Assembly: GCA_903901905.1 (NCBI GenBank)
Contig: CAIUSQ010000296.1
Location: forward strand, 1 to 6,269
Reading direction: 5' to 3'
DNA length: 6,269 nucleotides
Source: an uncultured Actinomycetes bacterium
GTDB lineage: Bacteria; Actinomycetota; Actinomycetes; Nanopelagicales; Nanopelagicaceae
The notes beneath the pieces are model-generated. The model was not told where the DNA came from. It was given only the letters and a program-made list of their open reading frames with translations, and did no database searches. This document shows, piece by piece, positions 1 to 4,914 of the stretch (the stretch's first letter is position 1; each line of letters begins with the position of its first letter). The translations under genes were made by a program, and so were the position numbers.

Positions 1-214
1 CCTGTGGATCAAACCAAGGCTCACTCATCCGATTTTCTAAATCCTCCATTGCCCAGTTGCCTTGATCTGGGTGATGAGAAAAAACTAGGTTGTTAAGGTC
101 CAACCACTCTTGTTTATGGCGGTCGACGTTAAAAGTTTCAATTTTAAATTCATAGACCGGGTGAGGCAGAGCATGCACATCTAAATCACGATGTAATTTT
201 AGAATGTGCCGCAT
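1..214 (-). CDS. mshD: Mycothiol synthase, partial (runs off left edge); single-domain form
   Basis: MshD is the acetyltransferase that makes mycothiol from Cys-GlcN-Ins and acetyl-CoA in the cytoplasm. The 71 codons visible from ATG at 214 contain the family signature: WLDLNNLVFSHHPDQGNW at about residues 37-54, followed by a DLENRMSEPWFDP stretch at about 58-70. In mycobacterial and Streptomyces MshD, as I recall them, this block (NxAFxxHPeQG...R..EpWFDP) opens the second, catalytic GNAT domain near residue 160-190. Here it begins about 40 residues after the start, and an in-frame stop at 238-236 excludes an upstream extension, so the N-terminal GNAT domain is not encoded. The gene starts 2 nt after the glnR stop, so the two are almost surely cotranscribed and probably translationally coupled; no strong Shine-Dalgarno is seen. 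The glnR-mshD order is also found in Mycobacterium (from memory). Family assignment is confident; the 3' part of the gene is outside the window. Confidence 0.87.
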   Translation of the reverse strand, partial: MRHILKLHRDLDVHALPHPVYEFKIETFNVDRHKQEWLDLNNLVFSHHPDQGNWAMEDLENRMSEPWFDPQ

Positions 215-216
215 TG

Positions 217-924
217 TTACACGTGTTCTTGTGAATCAACTTCTTTACCTGAAACTGTAAATCGGTAGCCAACGTTTCTTACTGTTCCAATAATTGCTTC
301 AAACTCTGGACCAAGTTTAGATCTAAGTCTTCGTACGTGAACATCAACGGTGCGCGTTCCACCAAAGTAGTCATAACCCCAAATCTCTTGCAACAACTGC
401 GCACGAGTAAATACACGACCTGGGTGCTGTGCTAAATATTTAAGTAGTTCAAACTCTTTGAATGTTAAATCTAAAGTATCTCCTCTAAGACGGGCTGTGT
501 AGGTGGCTTCATCAATAGAAATCTCACCAGCACGAATCTCACCACCGTGAGGATCTGATGCAACTAGTTCGATTGCATGCTTACCAAGAACCATACGAAT
601 ACGTGTATCAACTTCTGCAGGGCCGGCAGTATCTAAAATAACATCATCAATACCCCAGTCAGCATTTATCGCTGCCAAGCCACCTTCTGTTGTAATTGCA
701 ACAATGGGGCAACCAACACCGGTAGTTGTTAAAAGTTTGGTCAAAGATTTAGCGGAAGGTAGTTCACGTCGAGCATCGATAAATAAAACATCAAACTCTG
801 GAACATCAATTAAGACACTTGCTTCGGCAGGCAAGATTCGCACTTGATGTTGCAACAAGCCCAGTGCTGGAAGCACTTCTGCGCTAGCGCCAAGTGTGTT
901 CGTAAGTAGCAGAACCTTCGCCAT
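217..924 (-). CDS. glnR: GlnR, OmpR-family orphan response regulator of nitrogen metabolism
   Basis: A 235-residue winged-helix regulator that in actinobacteria controls glutamine synthetase, ammonium transport and other nitrogen genes. The receiver-like domain (about 1-115) opens [22 protein letters not shown] in close match to Streptomyces GlnR, and carries [20 protein letters not shown] and [11 protein letters not shown], both GlnR hallmarks. It is an atypical receiver: the usual acidic pair after beta-1 is replaced by T8-N9, and the usual Lys after beta-5 is missing, while the acceptor-position Asp50 remains. GlnR proteins are known for this and are thought to work without classical phosphorylation. 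The DNA-binding domain (about 127-222) has [20 protein letters not shown], the recognition-helix segment [16 protein letters not shown] and the wing motif [10 protein letters not shown]. No histidine kinase is adjacent. The ATG at 924 matches the family N-terminus and has a leaderless-type promoter just upstream. mshD follows after 2 nt. Confidence 0.95.
   Translation of the reverse strand: MAKVLLLTNTLGASAEVLPALGLLQHQVRILPAEASVLIDVPEFDVLFIDARRELPSAKSLTKLLTTTGVGCPIVAITTEGGLAAINADWGIDDVILDTAGPAEVDTRIRMVLGKHAIELVASDPHGGEIRAGEISIDEATYTARLRGDTLDLTFKEFELLKYLAQHPGRVFTRAQLLQEIWGYDYFGGTRTVDVHVRRLRSKLGPEFEAIIGTVRNVGYRFTVSGKEVDSQEHV
874..896. other. Interrupted dyad inside the 5' end of glnR
   Basis: A perfect 10-bp palindrome GCGCTAGCGC (881-890) is flanked by inverted arms CACTT (874-878) and AAGTG (892-896), separated from it by 2 and 1 nt. 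It covers glnR codons around residues 10-17, a stretch where the amino acids (GASA) differ from Streptomyces GlnR as I remember it. It lies roughly 30-65 bp upstream of the divergent thioredoxin start, where an operator or promoter element for that gene would be expected. A 10-bp palindrome alone is not rare, so this is only a candidate site. Confidence 0.25.
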
Positions 925-1358
925 TGGTACAGACTACCCCCGTGAAATCATTGCTTCCAATCGCACTGGTGTTAATTGCCAGCACCGCCTATGGCATTTG
1001 GTATCAGCGCACGCGCGGACGAGTAGTTGTGAAGGAGCGCAAAGACAAAGCCGGCCAGATCACTGCTCAGATGATCGGTGCAGAGTTAGGCCCTCGCGTA
1101 ACAGTGGTTCAGTTTTCATCTGCCTTCTGCACGCCATGTCGTGCAACTAGGGCGCTGCTTAGTGATGTCACGGCCGGTATGGATGATGTGAAATATGTAG
1201 AGATCGATGCTGAAGATCAACTAGAGCTAGTGCGCAGGTTAGATATTCGAAGTACCCCAACGACATTGTTTGTAGATCGAAACGGCCAAGAGGTAGGGCG
1301 GGCAATGGGTGCTCCTAAGCGCGCACAGGTGCTTACTGCCATCGGTGCAATCAGATAG
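924..1358 (+). CDS. thiX: Membrane-anchored thioredoxin-like protein (ThiX type)
   Basis: Thiol-disulfide oxidoreductase of the thioredoxin fold, 144 residues from TTG at 924, or 138 from GTG at 942. The GTG is a good alternative because it gives a compact K-then-hydrophobic anchor. One hydrophobic segment lies at about 9-27, followed by the positively charged stretch [14 protein letters not shown], so by the positive-inside rule the thioredoxin domain should face the cytoplasm. The domain shows [14 protein letters not shown] with the active pair C69-C72, [20 protein letters not shown], and the cis-proline loop STPTT (P112). A thiX gene also lies close to glnR-mshD in Mycobacterium (from memory), which supports the name. 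Neither start has a visible Shine-Dalgarno, and no TAnnnT hexamer sits at leaderless distance, so the promoter is unclear. The start abuts the divergent glnR start: the TTG overlaps its start codon by one base, while the GTG leaves 17 bp. The electron donor and substrate are unknown; DUF4395 next door is a possible partner. Confidence 0.88.
   Translation: MVQTTPVKSLLPIALVLIASTAYGIWYQRTRGRVVVKERKDKAGQITAQMIGAELGPRVTVVQFSSAFCTPCRATRALLSDVTAGMDDVKYVEIDAEDQLELVRRLDIRSTPTTLFVDRNGQEVGRAMGAPKRAQVLTAIGAIR
931..960 (-). promoter_or_regulatory. Candidate leaderless promoter of glnR, inside the thioredoxin gene
   Basis: Read on the minus strand, TTGGAA (960-955), an 18-nt spacer, TAGTCT (936-931), 6 nt, then the glnR ATG at 924. 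The -10 matches TAnnnT, and its distance puts the transcription start at or next to the A of ATG. The same -10 spacing recurs before five other starts in this window. The element lies in the first codons of the divergent thioredoxin gene. Confidence 0.55.
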
Positions 1359-1377
1359 TTGCAAGTTATTTGCAACT
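1357..1377. promoter_or_regulatory. Perfect 8-bp dyad, candidate operator upstream of the leader-peptide promoter
   Basis: AGTTGCAA (1357-1364), spacer GTTAT, TTGCAACT (1370-1377) is a perfect inverted repeat that begins on the thioredoxin stop codon and ends where the -35 of the next promoter should start. No T-run follows the right arm, so it does not look like an intrinsic terminator. A regulator dimer binding here could control the leader-DUF4395 transcript. A direct repeat ACTCGC at 1375-1380 and 1386-1391, 11 bp apart, overlaps its edge. Confidence 0.45.
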
Positions 1378-1399
1378 CGCAATTCACTCGCCCTGCATT

Positions 1400-1405
1400 T
1401 ACCAT
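1400..1405 (+). promoter_or_regulatory. Candidate -10 of a leaderless promoter for the leader peptide and DUF4395
   Basis: TACCAT (1400-1405) matches TAnnnT and is followed by 6 nt (TAAGCC) and then the leader ATG at 1412, so transcription would begin at or next to the start codon. The -35 region (about 1377-1382, CTCGCA) is a poor match. The 8-bp dyad lies immediately upstream. Confidence 0.5.
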
Positions 1406-1411
1406 TAAGCC

Positions 1412-1483
1412 ATGTTGTTAGCAGCTACTAAGCGTCGCGTGATTGATTACGGTCGCCTTGCTGCATCTTTGTGTCTTGCTTAA
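1412..1483 (+). CDS. Putative cysteine-responsive leader peptide (23 codons)
   Basis: A small ORF from ATG 1412 to TAA 1481-1483, encoding MLLAATKRRVIDYGRLAASL followed by C21, L22 and A23. The core KRRVIDYGRLAASLC resembles the family of short 'putative leader peptides' annotated in Streptomyces and relatives (R-R-x-V-D-x-x-R-[VL]-x-[AS]-x-x-C, from memory), which lie upstream of sulfur-assimilation genes. In mycobacteria, cysteine-codon uORFs control sulfur operons by attenuation. Here the single Cys codon TGT (1472-1474) sits three codons before the stop, just in front of a 9-bp hairpin that overlaps the stop. A -10 hexamer lies 6 nt before the ATG, giving a leaderless start. The next gene, DUF4395, starts 45 nt after the stop. 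The inferred role is sensing charged tRNA-Cys; only the ORF, its motif and its setting are visible. Confidence 0.72.
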   Translation: MLLAATKRRVIDYGRLAASLCLA

Positions 1484-1506
1484 TTGTTTCTTCATTTAAC
1501 AATTAA
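1480..1506 (+). promoter_or_regulatory. Hairpin on the leader-peptide stop codon, candidate attenuator
   Basis: TTAATTGTT (1480-1488) and AACAATTAA (1498-1506) form a perfect 9-bp AU-rich stem with a 9-nt loop. The left arm contains the leader stop TAA (1481-1483), so a terminating ribosome would cover it, whereas one stalled on the Cys codon TGT (1472-1474) would sit only a few bases before it. The DUF4395 Shine-Dalgarno AAAGG (1517-1521) follows 10 nt after the stem. A competing pairing of CTTTG (1467-1471) with CAAAG (1516-1520) could mask that site. No T-run follows, so control of translation is likelier than intrinsic termination. Confidence 0.5.
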
Positions 1507-1528
1507 TCCAACGAGCAAAGGAAAATAA

Positions 1529-1975
1529 ATGGTTCAAGATACAAATATTTCAAAGAGACCAGCAACAATTATTGATGCACGTGGACCACGATTTGGCGCA
1601 GTCATTACAAGTATTGTTTTGGCAACTGCGCTAGCCACAAACAACGTTTGGGTAATTGTTGCTCAAGCAATTGTTTTTGCAATCGGTGCAATTAAGGGAC
1701 CTCAGTTCACACCATATGCATTTATTTTTAAGTCCCTTGTTAAACCACGACTTAAGAAATCCGGTGCAACTGAAGATGTGCGACCACCACAGTTTGCACA
1801 AACTGTCGGTTTACTCTTTGCATTAACTGCAGCAGCCGGATCATTTGCCGGCTTTGATTTGGTCTTTACTATCGCTGTGGGCTTTGCTCTAGCGGCAGCT
1901 TTTCTAAACGCTGCCTTTAATTTCTGCCTTGGCTGTGAAATCTATCTTCTCTTACTTCGAGCACGTTCAAAGTAA
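1529..1975 (+). CDS. DUF4395 family integral membrane protein with CLGC motif
   Basis: A 148-residue membrane protein of unknown biochemical function. Hydrophobic segments lie at about 23-38, 40-56, 91-108 and 110-143; the last is long and may be two helices. The family hallmarks visible are the early GPRFGAVITS (about 19-28), KGPQFTPYAFIFK (about 56-68), RPPQFAQTVGLLFAL (about 85-99) and FCLGCEIY near the end with C133 and C136. In actinobacteria this family is commonly found beside thiosulfate sulfurtransferase and ThiX-type thioredoxin genes (from memory), so a role in sulfur uptake or membrane thiol chemistry is plausible but unproven. The CxxC pair lies near the C-terminal basic tail, hence probably near the cytoplasmic face, the same side as the predicted thioredoxin domain. 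ATG 1529 is set by the Shine-Dalgarno AAAGG (1517-1521). Expression is probably controlled by the leader peptide and hairpin upstream. Confidence 0.85.
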   Translation: MVQDTNISKRPATIIDARGPRFGAVITSIVLATALATNNVWVIVAQAIVFAIGAIKGPQFTPYAFIFKSLVKPRLKKSGATEDVRPPQFAQTVGLLFALTAAAGSFAGFDLVFTIAVGFALAAAFLNAAFNFCLGCEIYLLLLRARSK

Positions 1976-1980
1976 GAGGG

Positions 1981-1986
1981 TAGAGT
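1981..1986 (+). promoter_or_regulatory. Candidate -10 of a leaderless promoter for the Fur-family gene
   Basis: TAGAGT (1981-1986) is followed by 6 nt (TCTCAT) and ATG 1993, the same arrangement as at glnR. No convincing -35 is seen. A GAGGG at 1976-1980 is 12 nt from the ATG, rather far for a Shine-Dalgarno, which favours the leaderless reading, although readthrough from DUF4395 is also possible. Confidence 0.45.
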
Positions 1987-1992
1987 TCTCAT

Positions 1993-2412
1993 ATGGCCGA
2001 AAAGCATGAACTCCATCAAAAAGGATTACGCCTTACCCCGCAGCGCGAGCTAGTTCTGTCTGCTGTTCGCTCTCTTGGTCATGCAACACCAGAAGAGGTT
2101 GCAGAAAAGGTTCGCACAACTCATCCTGGAATTAATCTTTCAACGGTCTATCGCAATTTAGAAACATTAGAAAACGTTGGTCTTGTTCAGCACACGCACT
2201 TAGGACATGGTGGTGCTACCTATCACGCCGCCGAAGAGTTAACTCACCTACATCTTGTTTGTGGAACATGCGGATCTGTAGGGGATGCACCAATTGATAC
2301 CGCTGCTAACTTTGTAAATGCACTAGCCGATGACTTTGGCTTTAAGACAGATGTGACGCACTTTGCGATTTATGGCACCTGCGCGGCATGCGTAAAGCCA
2401 GCGACAAAATAA
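1993..2412 (+). CDS. Fur-family metal- or peroxide-responsive transcriptional repressor
   Basis: A cytoplasmic dimeric DNA-binding repressor, 139 residues, the normal length for the family. The winged helix spans about 5-75 with GLRLTPQRELVLSAV, HATPEEVAEKVR and the recognition helix NLSTVYRNLETLENVGLV. The dimerization domain (about 76-139) has YHAAEELTHLHLVCGTCG, giving regulatory-site candidates H78, H85 and H87, plus H123. A complete structural zinc site is visible as C90-x-x-C93 and C130-x-x-C133. The subtype (Fur, PerR/CatR or Zur) cannot be fixed from motifs alone; no catalase gene is next to it, and the next gene, ygfZ, concerns Fe-S proteins, which mildly suggests iron or peroxide. 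The gene starts 17 nt after DUF4395 and has a leaderless-type -10. I could not find a convincing Fur box in front of it. Confidence 0.92.
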   Translation: MAEKHELHQKGLRLTPQRELVLSAVRSLGHATPEEVAEKVRTTHPGINLSTVYRNLETLENVGLVQHTHLGHGGATYHAAEELTHLHLVCGTCGSVGDAPIDTAANFVNALADDFGFKTDVTHFAIYGTCAACVKPATK

Positions 2413-2442
2413 GCTCGAACTAAAGATTGTCTACGAAGGCGG

Positions 2443-2448
2443 TAGATT
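2443..2448 (+). promoter_or_regulatory. Candidate -10 of a leaderless promoter for ygfZ
   Basis: TAGATT (2443-2448) is followed by 6 nt (AGGAAC) and ATG 2455. The AGGA in this gap is only 2 nt from the ATG, too close to act as a Shine-Dalgarno, which again favours a leaderless transcript. No good -35 is visible in the 42-bp gap after the Fur-family gene. Confidence 0.5.
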
Positions 2449-2454
2449 AGGAAC

Positions 2455-3354
2455 ATGAGCGCGGTTCTAGTTGAAGATGGTCCCGATAAAGGCGCCGTAT
2501 GGCATTTTGGTGAACCTGTAAAAGAACAACGCGCCCTGGAAGCGGGAACAGCGTGGGCAGATCTTTCCCATTACAACATCATTGCAGTTAGCGGTCTTGA
2601 TCGCTTGCAGTGGTTACATGATCTAACAACTCAGTTTGTTAGCGATTTAGCTCCAGGTCTCTGGAAATCAAACATGATCTTGGATGCACGTGGGCATATT
2701 GAGTTTCAATTCAATATCGTTGATGACGGCCAAACATCTTTTCTTGTATTAGACCCTGGCTATATCGACCAATTAATTGAGTATTTAACAAAGATGAAGT
2801 TTATGTTGCGAGTAGATGTGAAAGATGCAAGCAGTCAGTACGCAGTTCTTCGTGCACCAGGTATGCCAAATGAAATCGGCGGACCATTCGCATTAGTACC
2901 AAGAGCAGAAGTAGAAGAGATGAAAAAGACTTTTGGTGGCGTTGCAACCCAGGTTGGTACATGGGCGCTAGATGCAGAGCGCGTTGCTGCAGGGCGACCA
3001 CGTATTGGATTTGAGACAGACCATAAGTCGATTCCAAATGAGATCGGTGTTTTAAATGGCGCCGTGCACATGAAAAAGGGCTGCTATCGCGGTCAAGAGA
3101 CTGTTGCCAAGATTTATAACCTAGGCAATCCACCCCGGCGAATAGTGATGTTGCATCTTGATGGAAGCGATGTTGGTTTTCCTGCTACAGGGAGTGCGAT
3201 TGAAAATGATGGAGTTAAAGTTGGATTTATTGGCACTGTTGCCCGTCACCACGAACTTGGCACAATAGCTTTGGCAATTGTTAAACGAAATACGCCAACA
3301 GATGCAACGCTAACAATTGATGGCATCCCCGCCTCTCAGCAGGTGATTGTTTAA
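2455..3354 (+). CDS. ygfZ: YgfZ/GcvT-like folate-binding protein, Fe-S cluster maintenance
   Basis: A 299-residue cytoplasmic protein related to the T-protein of the glycine cleavage system but not an aminomethyltransferase. YgfZ (IBA57 in eukaryotes) uses tetrahydrofolate to help build or repair certain Fe-S enzymes such as MiaB. The diagnostic motif K-G-C-Y-x-G-Q-E is intact as KKGCYRGQETVAKIYNLGNP at about 207-226, with the functional cysteine C210. Other family segments are ADLSHYNIIAVSGLDRLQWL (about 35-54), LDARGHIEFQFNIV (about 76-89), RVAAGRPRIGFETD (about 176-189) and the C-terminal GFIGTVARHHELGTIALAIV (about 257-276). The length is slightly shorter than the E. coli protein. It follows the Fur-family gene by 42 nt, with its own -10. 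The 42-residue membrane ORF starts 16 nt downstream. Confidence 0.93.
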   Translation: MSAVLVEDGPDKGAVWHFGEPVKEQRALEAGTAWADLSHYNIIAVSGLDRLQWLHDLTTQFVSDLAPGLWKSNMILDARGHIEFQFNIVDDGQTSFLVLDPGYIDQLIEYLTKMKFMLRVDVKDASSQYAVLRAPGMPNEIGGPFALVPRAEVEEMKKTFGGVATQVGTWALDAERVAAGRPRIGFETDHKSIPNEIGVLNGAVHMKKGCYRGQETVAKIYNLGNPPRRIVMLHLDGSDVGFPATGSAIENDGVKVGFIGTVARHHELGTIALAIVKRNTPTDATLTIDGIPASQQVIV

Positions 3355-3358
3355 CCGC

Positions 3359-3364
3359 TATCCT
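3359..3364 (+). promoter_or_regulatory. Candidate -10 of a leaderless promoter for the small membrane ORF and nitrobindin
   Basis: TATCCT (3359-3364) is followed by 6 nt (TAATAC) and ATG 3371, matching the spacing at glnR, the leader peptide, the Fur-family gene and ygfZ. Its presence is part of the reason to believe the 42-residue ORF is real. Confidence 0.5.
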
Positions 3365-3370
3365 TAATAC

Positions 3371-3499
3371 ATGGAGTTGTTTACATCTGTGGTTCTTGCC
3401 TTAGCGGCAATTGCAATAGGGATTGCACTCATTGTCTTTGCATTTATTGGTCGCCAATCTAAAGCACGACGAAATAGTAACTGGAGGAAAAATCCATAA
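3371..3499 (+). CDS. Small single-pass membrane protein, 42 residues, unknown function
   Basis: Not recognised as a known family. The product has a short N-terminus (MELFTS), one strongly hydrophobic segment at about 6-27 (VVLALAAIAIGIALIVFAFI), and a basic tail with RQSKARR and WRKNP. The charge pattern predicts the tail in the cytoplasm. Support for its being real: a leaderless-type -10 exactly 6 nt before the ATG; it fills an otherwise empty gap; its stop overlaps the next start as TAATG (stop 3497-3499, ATG 3499); and the Shine-Dalgarno GGAGG of the next gene (3483-3487) lies within its last codons. The overlap implies translational coupling with the nitrobindin-like protein. It may help locate that protein or another heme/NO factor at the membrane, but this is a guess. 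Alternatively it could serve mainly as a translated leader. Confidence 0.68.
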   Translation: MELFTSVVLALAAIAIGIALIVFAFIGRQSKARRNSNWRKNP

Positions 3500-3999
3500 T
3501 GGTTTTTCAAATCCCTGAAGGTTTACATCAAGAGTTAAATCCACTGGCCTGGATGGTTGGAACATGGCGTGGCAAAGGTCGTGGTGAGTATCCAAATATC
3601 GAACCCTTTGAATTTGCACAAGAAGTTGTCTTTAACCACGACGGGCGTAACTTTCTTAATTACTTTTCACGTTCTTGGATCATCGATGCAGATGGAGAAA
3701 TTGTTAGGCCTGCAGCATCAGAAGTGGGCTTTTGGCGCGTTCAACCCAATAACATTTTAGAAGTAGTTATCGCACACAACACAGGAATTAGTGAAGGTTG
3801 GGTCGGAACTTATGATGGCCCAAAGATTCAATTAGTTTTAGATCGCGGCTATGCCGCGCCTTCTGCAAAAGTTGTTTCAGAGGGAATTCGCTTATACGGT
3901 CTTGTTGCAGGTGAGCTCTTCTTTGCATACGACATGGCTGCAGAAAGTAGTGAACTACAAGCCCATATCTGGTCTTCACTTGAGCGCCAAAGCGATTAA
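3499..3999 (+). CDS. Nitrobindin-like heme-binding beta-barrel protein (FABP-like)
   Basis: A small cytoplasmic beta-barrel of the nitrobindin/THAP4 C-terminal family, which binds ferric heme and in mycobacteria is proposed to isomerise peroxynitrite and bind NO. Its 166 residues are normal for the family. The N-terminal signature is MVGTWRGKGRGEYPNIEPF (about 19-37: G21, W23, G25, G27, then YP), followed by SEVGFWRVQPNN (about 74-85), and IAHNTGISEGWVGTY (about 91-105). The C-terminal LQAHIWSSLERQ places H156 at the position of the proximal heme ligand known in mycobacterial nitrobindin (from memory, near residue 155), so heme binding should be possible. ATG 3499 is preceded by GGAGG (3483-3487, 11-nt spacing) and overlaps the stop of the small membrane ORF by one base. 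The asparaginase gene starts 3 nt after its stop, so these genes form one tight transcription unit. Confidence 0.9.
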   Translation: MVFQIPEGLHQELNPLAWMVGTWRGKGRGEYPNIEPFEFAQEVVFNHDGRNFLNYFSRSWIIDADGEIVRPAASEVGFWRVQPNNILEVVIAHNTGISEGWVGTYDGPKIQLVLDRGYAAPSAKVVSEGIRLYGLVAGELFFAYDMAAESSELQAHIWSSLERQSD

Positions 4000-4002
4000 C
4001 TA

Positions 4003-4914
4003 ATGCTGGGTGAAGTATTAGCAGAAGTAACACGAAGCGGTGTTGTGGAATCTGTTCACGCCGGTCACATTGTTGTTCTTAGCGCCGATGGATCCATTGA
4101 GTTTGTAAAGGGTGATCCAAGCTTAAATGTTTACTCTCGTTCATCACTTAAATCTATTCAAGCATCGGCAATGGTGCGTGCTGGTTTAGATCTTGAACCA
4201 CGTTTACTAGCACTTGTCTGTGCCTCTCATGCAGGAACACCAATGCATCAAAACGGTGCGTTAGAGATTTTAGCTAAAGCAGGTCTTGATCAAGGGGCGC
4301 TGCAGTGCATGATCGATCGCCCATTAGATGAAGAGCTTCGCAGAACTAGCGAGCCAACAAGACTTGCAATGAACTGCAGCGGTAAACACTCTGGAATGCT
4401 TTTAACATGTGTGATTAATGGCTGGCCAACACAGAACTATTTAGATCCACAACATCCACTTCAGCAGGTAATTAAAAAAGAAGTAGAGACAATGAGCGGT
4501 GAGCCAGTTGCATTAACAAGTGTTGATGGGTGCGGAGCGCCTTTGTTTTTGTTCTCATTAATAGGACTTGCAAGAGCGATACAAAACCTAACGCTTAGCT
4601 CTGATCCCATTCATCAAAGTGTGATTAGCGCCTGTCGCAGTTTTCCAGAAATGGTCTCTGGTCCAGGTCGCCTTGCCACATACATGATGCAAAACGTTGA
4701 TGGTTTATTTATGAAAGATGGCGCAGAGGCAGTAAATATTGCATCCTTATCTGATGGCCGCAGTTTTGCAATCAAAGTTAGCGATGGAAGCATGCGAGCA
4801 ATGCCAGCTATTTCTGCGGCGTTAATAAAGCGCTGGGGCTTTGATGCCAAGGAAAAAGTTGAAAATATCTATGGTGGGGGCGTTGAAATCGGCCTCATTC
4901 GCGCAACGCTGTAA
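4003..4914 (+). CDS. L-asparaginase II family protein (Rhizobium etli AnsA type)
   Basis: Probably hydrolyses L-asparagine to aspartate and ammonia in the cytoplasm. At 303 residues it belongs to the asparaginase_II (PF06089) type rather than the E. coli or plant types. Motifs known from the R. etli enzyme are present: SRSSLKSIQA (S47-x-x-K50), MNCSGKHSGML (C125 and K128) and VDGCGAP (D175 and C177). These correspond to the Ser-Lys, Cys-Lys and Asp/Cys sites of that enzyme as I recall it, so an active protein is likely. LVCASHAGTPMH (about 71-82) and the C-terminal YGGGVEIGLIRA are also typical. No signal peptide is seen. The start lies 3 nt after the nitrobindin stop with no -10 at leaderless distance, so it is probably a coupled operon member. 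The released ammonia links it loosely to GlnR, but no GlnR-type site was recognised upstream. Confidence 0.9.
   Translation: MLGEVLAEVTRSGVVESVHAGHIVVLSADGSIEFVKGDPSLNVYSRSSLKSIQASAMVRAGLDLEPRLLALVCASHAGTPMHQNGALEILAKAGLDQGALQCMIDRPLDEELRRTSEPTRLAMNCSGKHSGMLLTCVINGWPTQNYLDPQHPLQQVIKKEVETMSGEPVALTSVDGCGAPLFLFSLIGLARAIQNLTLSSDPIHQSVISACRSFPEMVSGPGRLATYMMQNVDGLFMKDGAEAVNIASLSDGRSFAIKVSDGSMRAMPAISAALIKRWGFDAKEKVENIYGGGVEIGLIRATL

Noticed and set aside
217..924. Calling the regulator an ordinary phosphorylated two-component regulator such as MtrA or RegX3
   Set aside because: The acidic pair and conserved Lys of the receiver are missing and the N-terminal sequence follows GlnR closely; no kinase gene adjoins it.
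896..1150. 84-codon plus-strand ORF overlapping the glnR start and the thioredoxin gene
   Set aside because: It lies out of frame over a clear thioredoxin gene, has no recognisable domain, and its composition looks like a frame shadow.
1357..1377. Reading the 8-bp dyad after the thioredoxin gene as an intrinsic terminator
   Set aside because: The stem is AU/GC mixed with no following T-run (CTCGCAATTC), so the operator reading was preferred.
2430..2446. Stem TCTAC / GTAGA with 7-nt loop between the Fur-family gene and ygfZ, as a terminator
   Set aside because: Only five base pairs, no T-run, and the right arm coincides with the ygfZ -10 hexamer; more likely chance.
2801..3133. 110- and 78-codon minus-strand ORFs inside ygfZ
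   Set aside because: Both lie antisense to a well-conserved YgfZ coding region and show no domain or start signals.
3401..3619. 72-codon minus-strand ORF over the small membrane ORF and nitrobindin start
   Set aside because: The plus-strand reading has a promoter, TM helix, ribosome site and coupled stop-start; the antisense product is featureless.
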